This document shows positions 22,866 through 36,700 of a DNA stretch of 64,000 nucleotides, in pieces. The notes beneath the pieces were generated by a model. The model was not told the origin of the DNA and made no database searches. It saw nothing but the letters and a program-made list of their open reading frames with translations. The position numbers and the translations under genes are program-made. How positions within the stretch are numbered: position 1 is the first letter of the stretch; every line of letters begins with the position of its first letter. The DNA lies in assembly GCF_965363235.1 (NCBI RefSeq), contig NC_134847.1, positions 50,654,805 to 50,718,804 of the forward strand, read 5' to 3'. The DNA is from Mytilus galloprovincialis. Its lineage: Eukaryota > Mollusca > Bivalvia > Mytilida > Mytilidae.

Positions 22866-23959
22866 GTCAAGACATTTTAATAAAACAATGTTTTTTGAAC
22901 TACTGTATTGGTATGACTCATCGAGAAGGTATTTCACTTGATATAAATGTTTCATTTTTTAGTTCTTTTAATTTCTAGTGTTCTTAAAACAACTTGTAGC
23001 CTAAATAAATAAAACTTAGATAACCTGAAGCGAAATTATGTATCACATATTTTTGATTTACACGTTTTCAACACAGGCACATGTCTCAAAATTTTCTTTT
23101 TATATGTACCTAATTAAGCACTTTTTTTTATTAAGGTATAAATGAAAAAACACGCCCGAACATTAAAAAGTGCAATCGACTTTTTCTTTTCGATGAAATT
23201 ATTCCTCACTTTAAAGATTTTTGCACGGTTGCCTGGGAACAGAAACACAATTTAGTTCTTTAAAAAGATCAATTTATTATCTTTCTGTGTAAATTTGTTT
23301 CGTTTTCGGCGGAATTTATGTTGATGTGTAAAAAGGATCCGTATTAGCACCTTTTACAATTCACTATGTTATTGACATTTGTCTTTAAGTTTAAAGTTTA
23401 CAAATATCTTCTCCATACTATAATTTAAGTTAACACACATATATATGATGCATAAAATTCTAAATTATGCACTTTATTAATTATTGAACTTTCAAACCCG
23501 ATAGAAAGAGATATCAACATTTCAAATATACCTTTTTACCTTCTCTAACAAATAGTTCCATATCTTTATTTAATTTTAACTGGGTATCCGCCTGTATATC
23601 AAATCAACAGGTAACAAAGTTATCATAAAGAAGAATGTTAAGTGCAGTTAATTTTGTCGCAATTTTGGCCAGTGGCTCATGACAACGTATAGTAAATCTG
23701 AATGACAACTCTAAACATTAGCAATTGAACGTATTGACATAGCTGTCTCATTGGCAATCATATCACCTTTCTTTTGTATATGGTTGAATTGAAATTTTCT
23801 TTGTAGACAGTGTGTTATCATGGATTGCCCACAATCATATAAGGTGTGTTTTTTTTATGTATAAGTAAAATAAATAATAAAATAAAGTTCGACTAGTAGA
23901 TCGAATACTTACACACTGAAGTTAAATGTAAAATCATGTTTGTCTTTATTTATTTACAT
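22866..23959. other. Non-coding stretch
   Basis: No gene seen. A 40-bp R1-type tail (GCTGTCTCATTGGCAATCAT) lies at about 23740-23780. Confidence 0.5.
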
Positions 23960-24210
23960 AAATAATGGGCATATATGCAGGTAAAAATTGCTCACATGAA
24001 TTTAAAGTCAATTGCACTTAAAATTTTTAAAAAAAGTTGTTATTTTTTATGATTTTGAATAGCCTAATTTAAATAATTCACTTGAATTTCACGTGAAAAA
24101 AAAATCATGTGAGTTTCACATGAGATTCTCATAAACTGAGTTTTACGTATAAGCTCGTTTGAGATAAAATTCATGCGAGTAAAATTTGCCTATGTACCCG
24201 TTATTGTAAA
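23960..24210. mobile_element. Small palindromic MITE-like element
   Basis: The left end AATAATGGGCATATATGCAG followed by CTCACATGAATTTA is mirrored at the right, where the reverse complement reads AATAACGGGTACATAGGCA and CTCGCATGAATTTTA. The arms are about 40 nt with mismatches. The centre holds further CACGTGA/TCACATGAG-type inverted words. There is no coding capacity. Confidence 0.5.
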
Positions 24211-25084
24211 TGGGTTGGCAGATATTATACAAATATCAATTATAAAGTCACAGCATTATAACTGTTTTAAATTCTAAAATTTGGATAATCAAGAAATAAG
24301 ATTTTTTTAAATAAATAAAGGCAGCTTTATTAAAAGCTAATATCATTAATCATAGTTTTTAATACATGACAATATATGTGAATATAATTGCAGGCTGTGC
24401 CAAAATACCTGAGTAAATAAATCTGGGTCACTGTAAAAAAAAATCAGCTGATCGCTGAACTCTACACTTTTCTCAAAACACTTGAATATCAAGTTAATCA
24501 ATGCCCAGCTAACACATAATATTTTCATGATATTATTGACTGGTTATATATATGTTTGTCAAACATATTTATCAAAAAATATTTTATAGACATTTATTTT
24601 ACATCAGATATTATGCATGAATGATATTTTAACAATAATATTTCATCCCCATGTTTGATTGCTAATATAAAAACATTTTTTGTAAATATTTTTTTATAAT
24701 AAATAAATAAATATTCTTTGCTGATGTTTTTTAAACGTTAAATAGACAGTTTTATAAAGAGAACATTTGTATGTCGAGGAGATATTTCTTTGCAATATTC
24801 AATCAATATCTGATGGAAATTTTTATATTACATTTAATATATATATTTTTTTGATGTGTAAAAGAAAAATTTATAAAACATTTTTGATTAATATCTATGT
24901 AAAGCATAGGTTTGATGTATAATAAAAAATCTTTTTGATGTAACATCAATATAATTTTCTTGTCCTAATTAAAAATATAAAAATGGTAATATCTAATGAA
25001 TATTTCAATATCATCATATCAATATATTTTTTCGATTTTATTTAGAAATATTAGTTAAAGACTGTTTCACAAACGTTTTAAGAT

Positions 25085-25300
25085 AATATGTTTAATAGAT
25101 ATTTGTAAGATGTATGATAGAAATGTTATCCAAATGTTGTTAGTGATATTTGAGTGAAGCACATGTTTGATATGAAAAAAGAAATAGTTTATAAACATTT
25201 TAACATAATATTTCTAATTGATATTTGTAAGATGTACGACACAAGTTTGTAAGTGATATTTGTGTGAAGCCCATGTTTGATATGAAAAAGGAAATATTTT
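25085..25300. repeat. Tandem pair, ~110-bp unit
   Basis: Two head-to-tail copies of TTGATATTTGTAAGATGTA, AGTGATATTTG, GTGAAGC and CATGTTTGATATGAAAAA, inside the AT-rich element. Confidence 0.6.
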
Positions 25301-25651
25301 TTATATAATTTATAATCAGATTAACATGAATGTCTCCTCATTCATTTTTGATAGAAAAGTTTTAACAATTCTAATCTAACTTAGATGAAAATTCCAATCA
25401 AGTCAAAAAGAAAAATTATCTAGCGAATAACGATTGTGTTTGAAGAGCATTGAGGACTCAGTAAAAAACTCAAATGATAAAGTCATACCAAATAGGACTA
25501 CGATAATCTGTGCCTAGAACTAGAAAATTCATTGTATATTGCCTAATTCAAAGTTTTTAAAACAGTGTTTATAAAAAATATATCGTTGATATTTCATGAC
25601 AATAAAGAATCATAAGCCAACAATGTGCCAACAATATGCCAACGTATTAGG

Positions 25652-26849
25652 CAGGGTTTCCGCTGTCGGTCGCCATTTTCGCAATTTGCGAAAAAATAAT
25701 AATTGTGGCGAAAAAAGATCGTCATTTGCGAAAGAATTTGGCGAAAGAAATATTTATAACGATTTATTTCCTCCATCTTGTTTATTTACTTTTTTTCGAG
25801 TTTCTTGGACTTTACCTGATCAGACAATACTCGGAATTCACCTTGACCTCATTAAGATTTGGACAGAAAATCAATAATTAGCTGATTGCATTTTATAGCT
25901 ATCGACAACAAAGGACTAATTAATAAAGGTGTTGATTGTATTGTTTGATAAAATTAAATGGTTAAATGGCTTCCGCTAAATGTCACATACATAATTGTTT
26001 TACCACTTTGCGACGCACGTGTCTGAAGCTAACTTTTGACGTCTCCTCTCCTTTTAAAGATAGTTAAGAAAAGAAAGCTGCTGTTGTGACGAAAAATGTT
26101 CAAAAGCAAGAAAAATCCCCGATTTAAAACTTTAATTATCCTTTGACTTTACTATAGGTAATTGCTTAGGGAGTTTACTGTAAAGTCGTTTGAGTGACAC
26201 ACGTGTTTCAAGCATAAAATTACGTTTCAACCTTTTTCATTTACGATGGTCAAGAAAAGAAAACTGTCCAAAAGGTTGGGAACAATCCCTCGAATGAGAA
26301 TAACCCTTCAATGTAATGACTACACATGAAATGAGGGATCAATTTCATGTGATAAAAGCTTTTGTTTTGTTGTAAAAACCACTTCTTAGCTAGTACAAAA
26401 GGGCACATCAGTATTTTTCTTTTAACGAAACTTGCCCAACGAACTATACTGGTATTATATGATCAAAACATGTCCATGAATTTTGTTAGATTCCAGGACT
26501 TATATCTTCTTTATTATTAAAAGTATAGTGGCCCCCTCATTCAGAAAAGTTGTTTAAAATACAATGAATATTTTTCCCTTTTAAGTTGAAAAAAAATCTG
26601 TTGTTTTAAAGTAAATGTTTAGTGTTTATACATTAAAATGTAGACTCTAAAATAAGAGCGAATAATCATAGACACAATGGCGCAAAATCTTATTTAAGGG
26701 AAGTAGGGGGGGGGGGTAGAAAAAAGGTAAATTTTAAACGAAAAATATATTTATATTACTTCGCGAAAAAAATAATCAAGTGGCGAAAAATATAATGTTT
26801 TGGCGAAAGAGGTGGCGAAAAAAAAAAAATTGACCCAGGGGAAACACTG
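25652..26849. mobile_element. Non-autonomous hAT-like element
   Basis: It starts CAGGGTTTCCGCTGTCGG and ends CCCAGGGGAAACACTG, so the ends are CAGxGTTTCC-type inverted repeats as in the hAT superfamily. It is flanked by 8-bp direct repeats, GTATTAGG at 25644-25651 and GTATTAGA at 26850-26857, with one mismatch, the target length expected for hAT. Near both ends the words GGCGAAA and TTGCGAAA recur as subterminal repeats. The 1.2 kb holds no transposase frame, so it depended on another element. A nine-base G run lies near 26706. Confidence 0.8.
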
Positions 26850-27601
26850 GTATTAGATACTTATCTCCCCCCTTTATACCACACCATTGAAAATTTATTT
26901 TTTATATTATTCCAACGTTCTAACAAAAAACATGTGCTCTTCATTCTCTTTATCTAACATTTTCAAATCTGTGTAGTCATTTAAATGTATTTACCTAAAT
27001 GATTGAATAATTTTATGCCTCATTTTATGCACAAACAAAAAATATTTAAAACCAGCCCAAAACTACAAATACAATTTGAATATACTTTCATATTTTTCGT
27101 TTCTTCTCAAATCCACAAATCATTGATAAGAGTAAATTTCCTAGCTCTCCAATTGATTTTTGTGAAACTACTGAATATATATAATATAATATGTGCCAGT
27201 AGATTTTATGAGTTGACCTATAATCATTCAATTCAATGCATCAACTTTTCATTAAATTGGGTATGTGAGTGACAAACTGTATTTAAAAAAAACATTTGGT
27301 AGACATCCATAAAACATATCCTAGACATGAGAAGAATATTTTGTCCAGATGTTTGAAATATGTTGTCTGGATATTTTTAATTGACACTGAATAATATCAT
27401 AATTATGTTATTTCAATATAAAATCAAGATATTTAAAAATAATGCTCTTAAAACATTCAGAACAAATATTTCCAGAAAATATGCTATTCACATGAGTAAA
27501 GCCAGACATATCACGTCAAAAACATGTTTTTGAATGATATTTTGGTGACATTTTGCAATATATTTAAAAAATATCAATAAAATGTTTTTGTGCTACCTGG
27601 G

Positions 27602-28112
27602 TGCATCTAAAAATAGTTCGTGTGTACACAATGTGAAAATAAAACAAAATGGCCTATTTTGACAAGTATGAATATTGATAATTCTAGCATTATTAAAGGA
27701 TGAATATGGATTAAATAAGATTCATTAAGAACTTTTTAATAAGGTAATTATGTTGTAACTATAGAAAATCATTCCGTATTACAAGCAAGTGTACAAAAGT
27801 GAAAATATGTATGACCTAGTTTCGCGGAAAATATACGCCGGGAAATACGAATGAAATGAAATGAATGAAGGTAATTATTAAAAGAATACTGAAAATAATC
27901 GTTGTATAACAGTCACACAGTCCGTTTATCTATTATGATGTTTATGTGTACTGTCCAAAATTAATTCGAGGTATAGTTGTTATTCTGTTGTTAACATGTC
28001 GAAATGTACTATTATTATAGTATTATATGTCCTGAGTGTTCATTTATTTGTACTGTATTCCTGTCATGATATATTGTCATTTTAGCGATATGTTTAACAT
28101 TTTTACAGAACG
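27602..28112. other. Non-coding stretch
   Basis: Nothing recognised. Confidence 0.5.
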
Positions 28113-28400
28113 CGAAGTTCGGCTAGCCACAAAACCGATTCAACCCACCATATTTTTTTTGAAAATGGCCTGTACCAAGTCAGGAATATTGCAGCTGTTA
28201 TCTTATAATTCGCTTCTATGTATGTTGCATTGTTGTTTGTTTTTGTTGCACTTCAGTGTTTCTGGGTTGTTTTCCTTTTATACATATGATGTGGTTCCCT
28301 AGGTTTTATTGCCTAACCCGGATTTGTTTTCCCTCAATCGATTTATAACAGCCATAAACTATTGTTGACTTTATTTTTCGTTAACTTTTTGTTTGATTTT
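28113..28400 (+). repeat. Dispersed repeat family R3, near full copy
   Basis: Ordered landmarks: AAAACCGATTCAACCCACCA, CTGTACCAAGTCAGGAATAT, GCAGCTGTTATCTTATAATTC, GTGTTTCTGGGTTGTT, CTAACCCGGATTTG and CGATTTATAACAGCC. The same order is found at 44435-44660 and 47430-47690 and, inverted, after every C cassette exon. Confidence 0.75.
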
Positions 28401-31365
28401 CACGAAATATTTGTAGCATTTGACAAAGCGTGCCAATCCAATGAGTTTATTTTATTGTCGAACGCAAGTATTACTAATGTAGAATAAAAAATGATGGTTA
28501 AAATGGCGAATTTTCTTTAAAAAGTTTTAGTACTCGTTTATAAAAAAACGCCGTTTCATCCATATTTCTATCATATAAATAGGTTTGAACAAGAAACATG
28601 ACCAGAACTTATGACGAACGATACTAATGTAAGCAAACACACTTTAAGGATATTGAGTCGTACTATACAGTGACGTGATTCTGAGGTCAATTTTTCAAGT
28701 CAACTTCTGGAAATGAAAAAATTAACGGGGATCTCATTAGCAATATGTATTTTAAATAACATTAAAACCACAAAATATATGGTATTATTTATTGAGAAAA
28801 CCGTGGTTAAGGCACACAACCTTTTATTTCCCAAAAGCGTGAACCGGAAAACATGATGAAAGTTTATGACGCACATGCGTCAGGTAACACACGTTGTCAC
28901 AGGTTCGTTTTTCTGGATGGCTTCCGGTCGAATAATGACTGATATCTAAATTTATGAAGGTGATATATTTAATGTTATGGAAAACCAATTTACAGATGAA
29001 AACAATATAAATGTACACCCAATGTGCATAACAGGAAATTAATTGTAAACATGTTTAGAGAACGCGACGTGTGTTATGAACCATGTGAACCAGATTAAAT
29101 TGATTTATAAATAGGTTTTCAGCTTTTCACATGTTTGTCTGAATTATGATTAATTCTGTAGTTCTGTAACAATGAAAAGGCTACTTTCAATAGATAATAC
29201 ATTTTGTACATATGATAAGACAAATTATTCCGATTTGCAATACTTGCATAAATCGTATCTTAAATGTTATATCATGAAACCAGATACATTGAAAGGGGGT
29301 TTCCCTCAGCCCATAATGAAAATCGAAACGAAAAGTAGATTTCCAATTTATTTTAATTTGTTTTGTTGTAACAAGTTTTTGAAACAGATCTAAATCTGCA
29401 GACATAATGTATTATAGCTTCCTAGTCCGACTATTCCGACGATTAAGACTTTTTGTAGGGTAAATATGTCATTCGTCGACTTTGTGACGTCACTAATCCA
29501 GCTATGAAAATATCAATTTAAATATTTGTTTCAATTAAATACACTTTGTAGTTGGAAGGTAAATATCTAAATATACACACCAACCTTACCTGGTTTGTTG
29601 ATATTGATGTTAAATGATATATTTAGTGTCTAATTAATCATGAGCAAGCAGCAACTAACAGAACTGAGAGACTGCATAAAGTAAACTTCATGTGAACATG
29701 ATAAAAGTTCAGTTGATTTTGAAATCGTACCAGTAAAATAAAGAAATTTATTATTACTAAAAAGGAAACAATCAAATTGATGCTTGTATTCAACAAATAA
29801 CGAAATTGTTATACCAGCAAAAATTGTAAAAAAAATAGGTTTTTAGATTTTCAAAGTTATATTATGACTGAATAATATTTAAAACGTAGTATTGTAATTT
29901 AGATTCTTTAAAATTGTATATGTTATTTAATTAGTTTCTCTTTTATTCGACCGTCAATTTGCTAATTTTATATAAAACCTTACCAAAACGGCAAAGCGTG
30001 GATTATATCTTCTTTTTTCTGTTTTAGAAATTATTTATAAGTGGCATAACCACTTTAAATGGAGCGTGTTTGTATTATCCATTTCAACCATTATTCAAAA
30101 AAGCCTTTTTAAATAGTTCTAAATTTGAATTCCCTGCGTGGAAAAATTTATATTCCAAATTCTTCATTGGTTACTTCTTCCAGCTTCTATGAGGGCAAAT
30201 AAATGCCTGTAAAATGAATCAATTCTTTTCACCCCTTCTGGACATAAAGACTTCTTAAAATACCATGTTATACAATGCTCAGGTATTGTGAAACTCATTG
30301 CTATAAGTTGCATGTTCCCAATGCTTATACACAAATGTACCAGGTACTAGTATCAATATCTCATGCAAAAAACTGATATCTTCACAATTTAAACTCTTGT
30401 GCTAATTTTAATACGTTTTTTTGTCTAAAATGGAAATGGCTACACTAGTGTTCATCTTTAATATTGAAATATTTGTGGCATTCAATAATAATACATAATT
30501 ACATATATATTTATAATATATATGTTGAGAGTGAACACTTCAATTGTAGACAAAAAGCATCTAACAAGTGATGTTCAATGTTATATTTGATAGATTTTTC
30601 ATATTTAAGCTAACATTTGAGTTTTTTTTAATGACCAAGTCAGTCAAAATATTTATCAAGAACCACTTGAATAGAATGATGCAGATACTTAAGTGTTCGA
30701 AAATTGTCAAACTTTTTCATCAGAAACCCTCCATACCCGATAATACTAACATTTCTAAATTTGCTACTTTTATAATGCATACCTGAGTAAAATACTGAGA
30801 CATTATCATTGGAACATTATCATTATGTTTTAGAAGCTGAGGTCAAGTGGTGGCATGACTATCTTTCAAAAAAACTTGTTGATAGTATCATTGGTAACCG
30901 TCATTTAAAGATTTTATGCCTTTTTTTAAGAACTTTCAAGACAATTTTCAAAATTATATAGTAAATATACACATAACACTAATTATATATAAATAAATAA
31001 CATTCTAACATTTAATCACAGCGCTCCAAAGTTGGCTGCCTTTACCTGCTCTAAGTACACCAAAGGCCAACTTGGTGCAGGATTAACAAATCTATGAATC
31101 TTCAGACATTAACAAATTATGTTGCTAAATCAGTTACTGATCGATATTTATCAAACTAACTTAATACTTTCTGATAGATTATGTTTTTTTTAAGACGAAT
31201 AAAAGCATGAAAAAATATAACAATTCTGCAACTCTATCTTTTTAAAAATACAAAAACAATGTTTTCCTCGGTGTATGTAACGAACTGTACATGCTGGTGT
31301 ACTGTCGTACTTTTATGGAAATGTCTGTTGTTATTCGGTGGTTTGTAATGTGCTTTATTGTGTAA
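28401..31365. other. Non-coding stretch
   Basis: About 3 kb without a supported gene. The frames here are short, AT-driven and without splice context. No inverted or tandem structure stood out. Confidence 0.5.
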
Positions 31366-31770
31366 CTATATGTATTTCTATATTCTGAGTGATACAGGGA
31401 GTTTTGAACAGCGGTATACTACTGTTGCCTTTATTCTTGCGAATATATGTACCCTATTCTTGTCATTTATGCGTTTTTTTAACATTACCATATAAACGGG
31501 AAGATTTCCTACATTGTATCTATATTACCAGGTTCAATACACTATTTATTTCTTCAAATGTCCTTAACAAGGAATATGCAGTTGTAATCAAATAGTCCTT
31601 TTCTTTGTATGCGTGCGTTTATTTTTGTTGCGGTTCAGTATTTCTGTTGTTCCGTTGTTATTATTTTATAGTTGATTGTTTTAGTTTTGTAACCTAGATT
31701 TGTTTTTCTCGCTTAATCGAGTTTATGACTATTAAAAAGCGGTACACTTCTGTGGCCTTTATAAGGCAGA
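31366..31770 (+). repeat. Two partial R3 repeats
   Basis: About 31390-31440 has TTTTGAACAGCGGTATACTACTG, and about 31610-31770 has the ATTTCTGTTGTTCCGTTGTT, GTAACCTAGATTTGTTTTTC and CGAGTTTATGAC blocks. These are two 3' portions of the R3 family arranged head to tail. Confidence 0.55.
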
Positions 31771-33618
31771 ATCAATAGTGTATTCCATCTATTTCATTGA
31801 AATTATAGTATATAGATGCCTGTTTTTCATCTTCCTACAAGTACATTACCGTGATATGTTATCATCGTACAAATTCGTGACTTATACATTTACATATGGA
31901 TTTTCTGCTTTCAAATTACTGAATGTATTCATTTCTAAAAGTTGAACATCTACGGTTGTCTATAGTGTAGAGGTTCTAGAATAGTCTGTCCTGACTCCCA
32001 ATATGTGATGGAAAGTTGTATTTACAGGCAAAAGGAGAAACACAGTTACTGGATACATTTGTAAAAAATGTCATAAAACCAGAGAAAATATATAGCAACC
32101 GTATGTTATAAACTTGACATGCTAAACTCATTACCAATTTTAACTCAACAGTTCATTTGTTTCTCAGTTCATGCAATAACAGCGAAATGGTGACTTTACT
32201 TGACAGGGATTACTAACGTACGTTTATATTTTAATCAGGGATTTGTTCTATTGAAATTATGGTTTTTTTAATCTACAAAAAAGTATTGAATTAACACACT
32301 TTATATAAATATACAGATACTACCTCGAAATTGATCATATCCGAGCCGATCTTTAAAAAGTTAAATATTATATTAAATATTTTATTTTTATTACTTTTTT
32401 AAAGCTTATTACTTGTCCTTGTACTTTGATGGAGTTCAGGTAATTTGCAAAATTAAAAAAGCGCCGGTATAACATTTTACCCGAAGAAATATAAACAAGG
32501 AAATTATTCTGTTACTGCATAAAAATATATTTTAAAAAAAATATTTTCTTCAATATTTATATAGAATTTCGCCAACATTTCTATAGAAAACAAATTGCAT
32601 ATTTTTTATTCACAAAATATATAGCTTAGATGTACCATGTTTTGTAGATCAAATGTTAAATATTTTACATTTTTATACACTGTAGATATACATAGTGTTC
32701 GAACAGTAATTTGTTTGTAAGGTCTCTTTTGAATATGCAGCTACTGTTTTATCAAATTTATCTTTCTTTTCTTCTGTGTTTAAAAAAACCATCATGTGGT
32801 TAGAAGGTCCGTGTGAATTATTGTCATCACTTGTTGTCCATGTTCGTCTGTTATCTTACACATTTAACAAACATCTAGACATAGAAATTTTTATTTGACC
32901 AAGCATGGGCTCTTGTGGAGTTTTTTTTTAAATTTCATACAATGATTATAATGCTTTTTAAAGAAATTAATAAAACACAACATTAAAAAACAACAAATAG
33001 TCAGTGCATGCACATGGAATTTTAATAGGGGAGACAATCAATTAATTTCATCGGAGTTTAGTATTTTTGTAATTTTACTTTTTAATACTGTAAGCATTAG
33101 CACCTGTACAATGTTGACTACAGTTTAACACATACATTAGACATTAACATATATATGAAGCTTAACCCATTTGTTTGATTATACTGTGAAGACTTAAAAT
33201 ATTTGAATACACTGTCTTCACCTTAACGATCAGCATGTCACAATACGCAGTTAACCATTTCCCCCAATGGTCCGAAATCGTCAATCGGCTTTTTATAGAA
33301 GTCATTGCCTTTAAAAATGAATTAATCTTCAGCTGATTCAATTCGTTAACCGGGCGAAATATACTGTAAACCTTTTTAAATATTCAAATGCTGTTTTATG
33401 GAAATATCTTCCTCAAAATATTTGCCTGTTAACCAATATTGTGAAGCCAAGGAACTAATAAATTGACAGTTTGTATATATCATTTTATTTTTATATTTGT
33501 TGTTATGTTTTACCAATTTATATACTATTCATCTTTATGGTCTTTATACCCTCCGTTTTCTTTCATTATATACAAATTGAGTTTTAAAAATGATTATATC
33601 TTTTTACTATCATTGCAG
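31771..33618. other. Non-coding; upstream of the cassette gene
   Basis: AT-rich, with no recognised exon. If the gene starting at 33619 has an untranslated leader exon and promoter, they should lie here, but I cannot point to them. Confidence 0.4.
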
Positions 33619-33752
33619 AAGAAGGTTTTGAAAGGAATTTGATCGTTTGAAAGTCATACCCGAAAGGATGGGAAAACTTAGAAGTTTTAGAAGTGTGTTA
33701 ACTCAATATGAAAATGAAGCAGATGTGGTCAACAAACTGTTATCAGTATCAG
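33619..33752 (+). CDS. First coding exon (5' UTR plus 28 codons)
   Basis: The exon opens after the acceptor CATTGCAG. It carries a short leader in which an in-frame TGA lies shortly before the ATG, which fixes the start at 33668. The peptide begins MGKLRSFRSVLTQYENEADV and ends NKLLSVS; it is amphipathic and helical by eye, not a signal peptide. The donor is TCAG|GTAAAA. The last base gives phase 1, as at every later junction. An untranslated exon upstream is implied by the acceptor but was not found. Confidence 0.68.
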
Positions 33753-36700
33753 GTAAAACCATTTGAATGTCTGGGTTTTTAAAAAAAAAATTCCTAATGT
33801 ATATACAATATATTCTTATCATTGTCGTTTTTATATATCTAAGTATTCCTACTCATGTCTAACTCACTGTGTACTGAAGAACCATGTCATCTATTGGCAT
33901 CACCTTGTGTCCATATTTAACTGTGGTCGTAAACATTTTTAAAGACCTTCTCACGGTACCTGAAACAAATAAGTAGCTGAGCCAAGAGCACATTATACGG
34001 CCGTATGCAAATTGATATTGTTGCAAGATTCAAATAGGATAGTTTGATTGCATTGAATCAGAAGCAAATGTATTGTCTCATCAGGAAAACACATGCCCTA
34101 GAAGACCATTAAGTGTATAAATATTATGTCAAATATAACTGTTAAAAATCCTACAACTCTGGAATAACAAACCAGAATTTGTTGCGTTATCTAAAGAAAA
34201 ATGAGCAAGTGCACATTCCCAAATCCAAACAAAAGTGTTTACTGTGTAGCAATTATATGTAGGCACATTGCCTTCTATCTATCTGACGGTCATAATTCAA
34301 ACCTTAGAATAACATCATTAATTGTTCTTTAAATTGAACATTGTGTTTTGTTCACCAGTTCCAAATTTAATGTAAAGTTCGTAGTAAAACATTCCAAGCA
34401 AACTTAAGCAATGCTACAACATTCTTTTCATCTATCTCAACAAGGAAATGCAAGTCTAAGGAATTAAATTCAAGCAAACATGTGTTAGAGAGTAATATTT
34501 GAAAAATTATCTTAGTTTAAATGATAAAAAGTCACATTCTTTAAGGGCATACGATACAGTTTTGATCCCATAATGAAATTTTTATGGAAAGCAAATTGGC
34601 GATTTTTTACCTGTTTAAATCAAATATGTTATAAAAAGGACCTTCATGAGCTACCTTTTGAGAAAATGAGGTAGGAATTTCTAATAATTGTTAAAAATTC
34701 AGATTTGTGGACGTATTTTGCCTTCCGTCAGAAATGCATAACTTATTGGTTTTAAAAGATAAGCACAGGCTGTTTTTGTTAAATTATTCATAATTTCTCT
34801 TTTATATACTTATCTTATTAATTTATGATTTTTTTGTTCAAAATAACTAAAATATATCAAATGTTCATTTATGTTGAAAAGAAACGTTATTTCTGTATAT
34901 TTATCAAATTAAAAAAAAAATGCATTATTGACTTTTTCAGGAAAATTGGTACAAATAATCTTCATACATAATCAAACCGAATGACATTTTAAAATAAGAG
35001 AGGTCTATGACCTCGTTTAAAAGTTAAATAGGTTTGAATGATAAAAATCAGTCGAAAAAATGCATTTTTGTCCCGATATGTTGCAGTCTGACGTCTCGAA
35101 AATAGAAAACAATTACGTTAGCAACGTCATTTCTTCCCCTGTAACTGTATCGAATGACCTTAAAAAGATCTAGCAAACAATTTCAAAATCGAAATCTGTT
35201 AAAAAAGCTTAATAATTGGTTTAGCAAATTCTGATTATCATATGAAGGGTTGCCGGTATTACGGGCGGTCGGACATTGGTATTCCATAATAAGTTTCGTC
35301 TTCAAATGGCATATAAAAATACCTGGCACATATGGCTGATGTGGTCAAAAATAAGCTCGAAGTGTAAAACATATAAACACAATCCAGTAATACTATCATC
35401 ATGTCACGATACGCATTTTAAATATAAAAAAAAAATTGAATGACAAAAATTGCCTTTGTACCACAGTATTGTAATTTTTATAATAAACAATGAACAGGTT
35501 CAGCGTTGTTAAAGGTTGAAATTCGCTTGTTCTTAAAGGGGGTCAGGGTGGATCAGGCGGTAGTTGTATTCCATCAGATACGAGTAACGCAGTAGAGCAA
35601 CCAAAGACATGTTTTGAAAGAGACCATTTGGAAGAGAGTGCTTTGCTAAAGAAACAGAAGAAAGGTAGTTAAATATAAACTAATGAATAAATGAAATTAC
35701 ATCACTGGTTCACCAGTGTAACTTATTGTATAACGTAGCCTTTGACGTTTGTTTTTAACTTCCGTTTTGATGTCTCGTTTTGAGATTTCTAACTAATAGA
35801 ATTGGGAATGGAAATGGGGATTGTGTCAAAAAGACAACAACCCGACCACAGAGCAGACAACAGCCAAAGGCTACCAATGGGTCTTCAATGAAGCGAGAAA
35901 CTCCCGCACCCGGAGGATTTCTTCAGCTGTTCACTAAACAAATAAGTATACTAGTTCAGTGATAATGAACGTCATACTAAAATCCGAATTATACACAAAA
36001 ACTAAAATGAAAAATCATATAAGATTAACAAAGGCCAGAGGCTCCTGACTTGGGACAGGAGCAAAAATGCAGCGGGGTTAAACATGTTTTTATAGATCTC
36101 AACCTTCCCCTATATCTATAGCTAATGTAGAAAAAACAAACATACAACAATACGCACAGTAAAACTCAGTTAAAGAGAAGTCCGAGTCCGATGTGAGAAT
36201 AGTTAACAAAAAAATATTAAACAAAATGACATTAATACATAACGTAAGAAAGGACTACTAGCAGTTATTGACATCCAAGCTTGAGACCTCAATTAAACTG
36301 ATTGAAAAATTATGTCTTCATTATATGAATATCAAGCACAATCCTTCCCGTAAGAAGATTAGTATTATATCATCATAAAATATATGAACACATAACCCGT
36401 GACATGTCAACAACTGGTTTTAGAATAAATGTGTTTAATTCCAATGCAAAGACCCTATAAGTGAATTATTTTTTAGGCCAAAATATGCAATCTATGGTGA
36501 CCTGACAACAGTATCGTAACTTTATCCCTTCTTAATAAATCTGTTTAATTAGTATCATTGCATTGGCAATTTACTTCCAAATATAATTTATCTTCAAACC
36601 TTAAACTCCACAAAGAATTTAAGAATCACAAAACAACATTATCATTGATATAACAAAAGATTGAAGAACTTGGAAATTTATTTAAGAATGTGGTTATTAA

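Larger units (their letters stand above)
24504..27601. mobile_element. Candidate 3.1-kb element with CCCAG(G)TAGCACA-type ends
   Basis: The left end CCCAGCTAACACATAATATT and the reverse complement of the right end, CCCAGGTAGCACAAAAACAT, align over about 25 bp with several mismatches. The inside is very AT-rich, with repeated ATATTT-type words and a roughly 110-bp tandem pair near 25090-25300 (GATATTTGTAAGATGTA...CATGTTTGATATGAAAAA). No transposase frame is seen. A hAT-like element is nested in it. The ends are suggestive only; no target duplication was recognised. Confidence 0.4.

Noticed and set aside
26700-26720. Run of G near 26706 as a possible regulatory quadruplex
   Set aside because: A single G run does not make a four-tract quadruplex motif; probably a simple-sequence tract in the hAT-like element.
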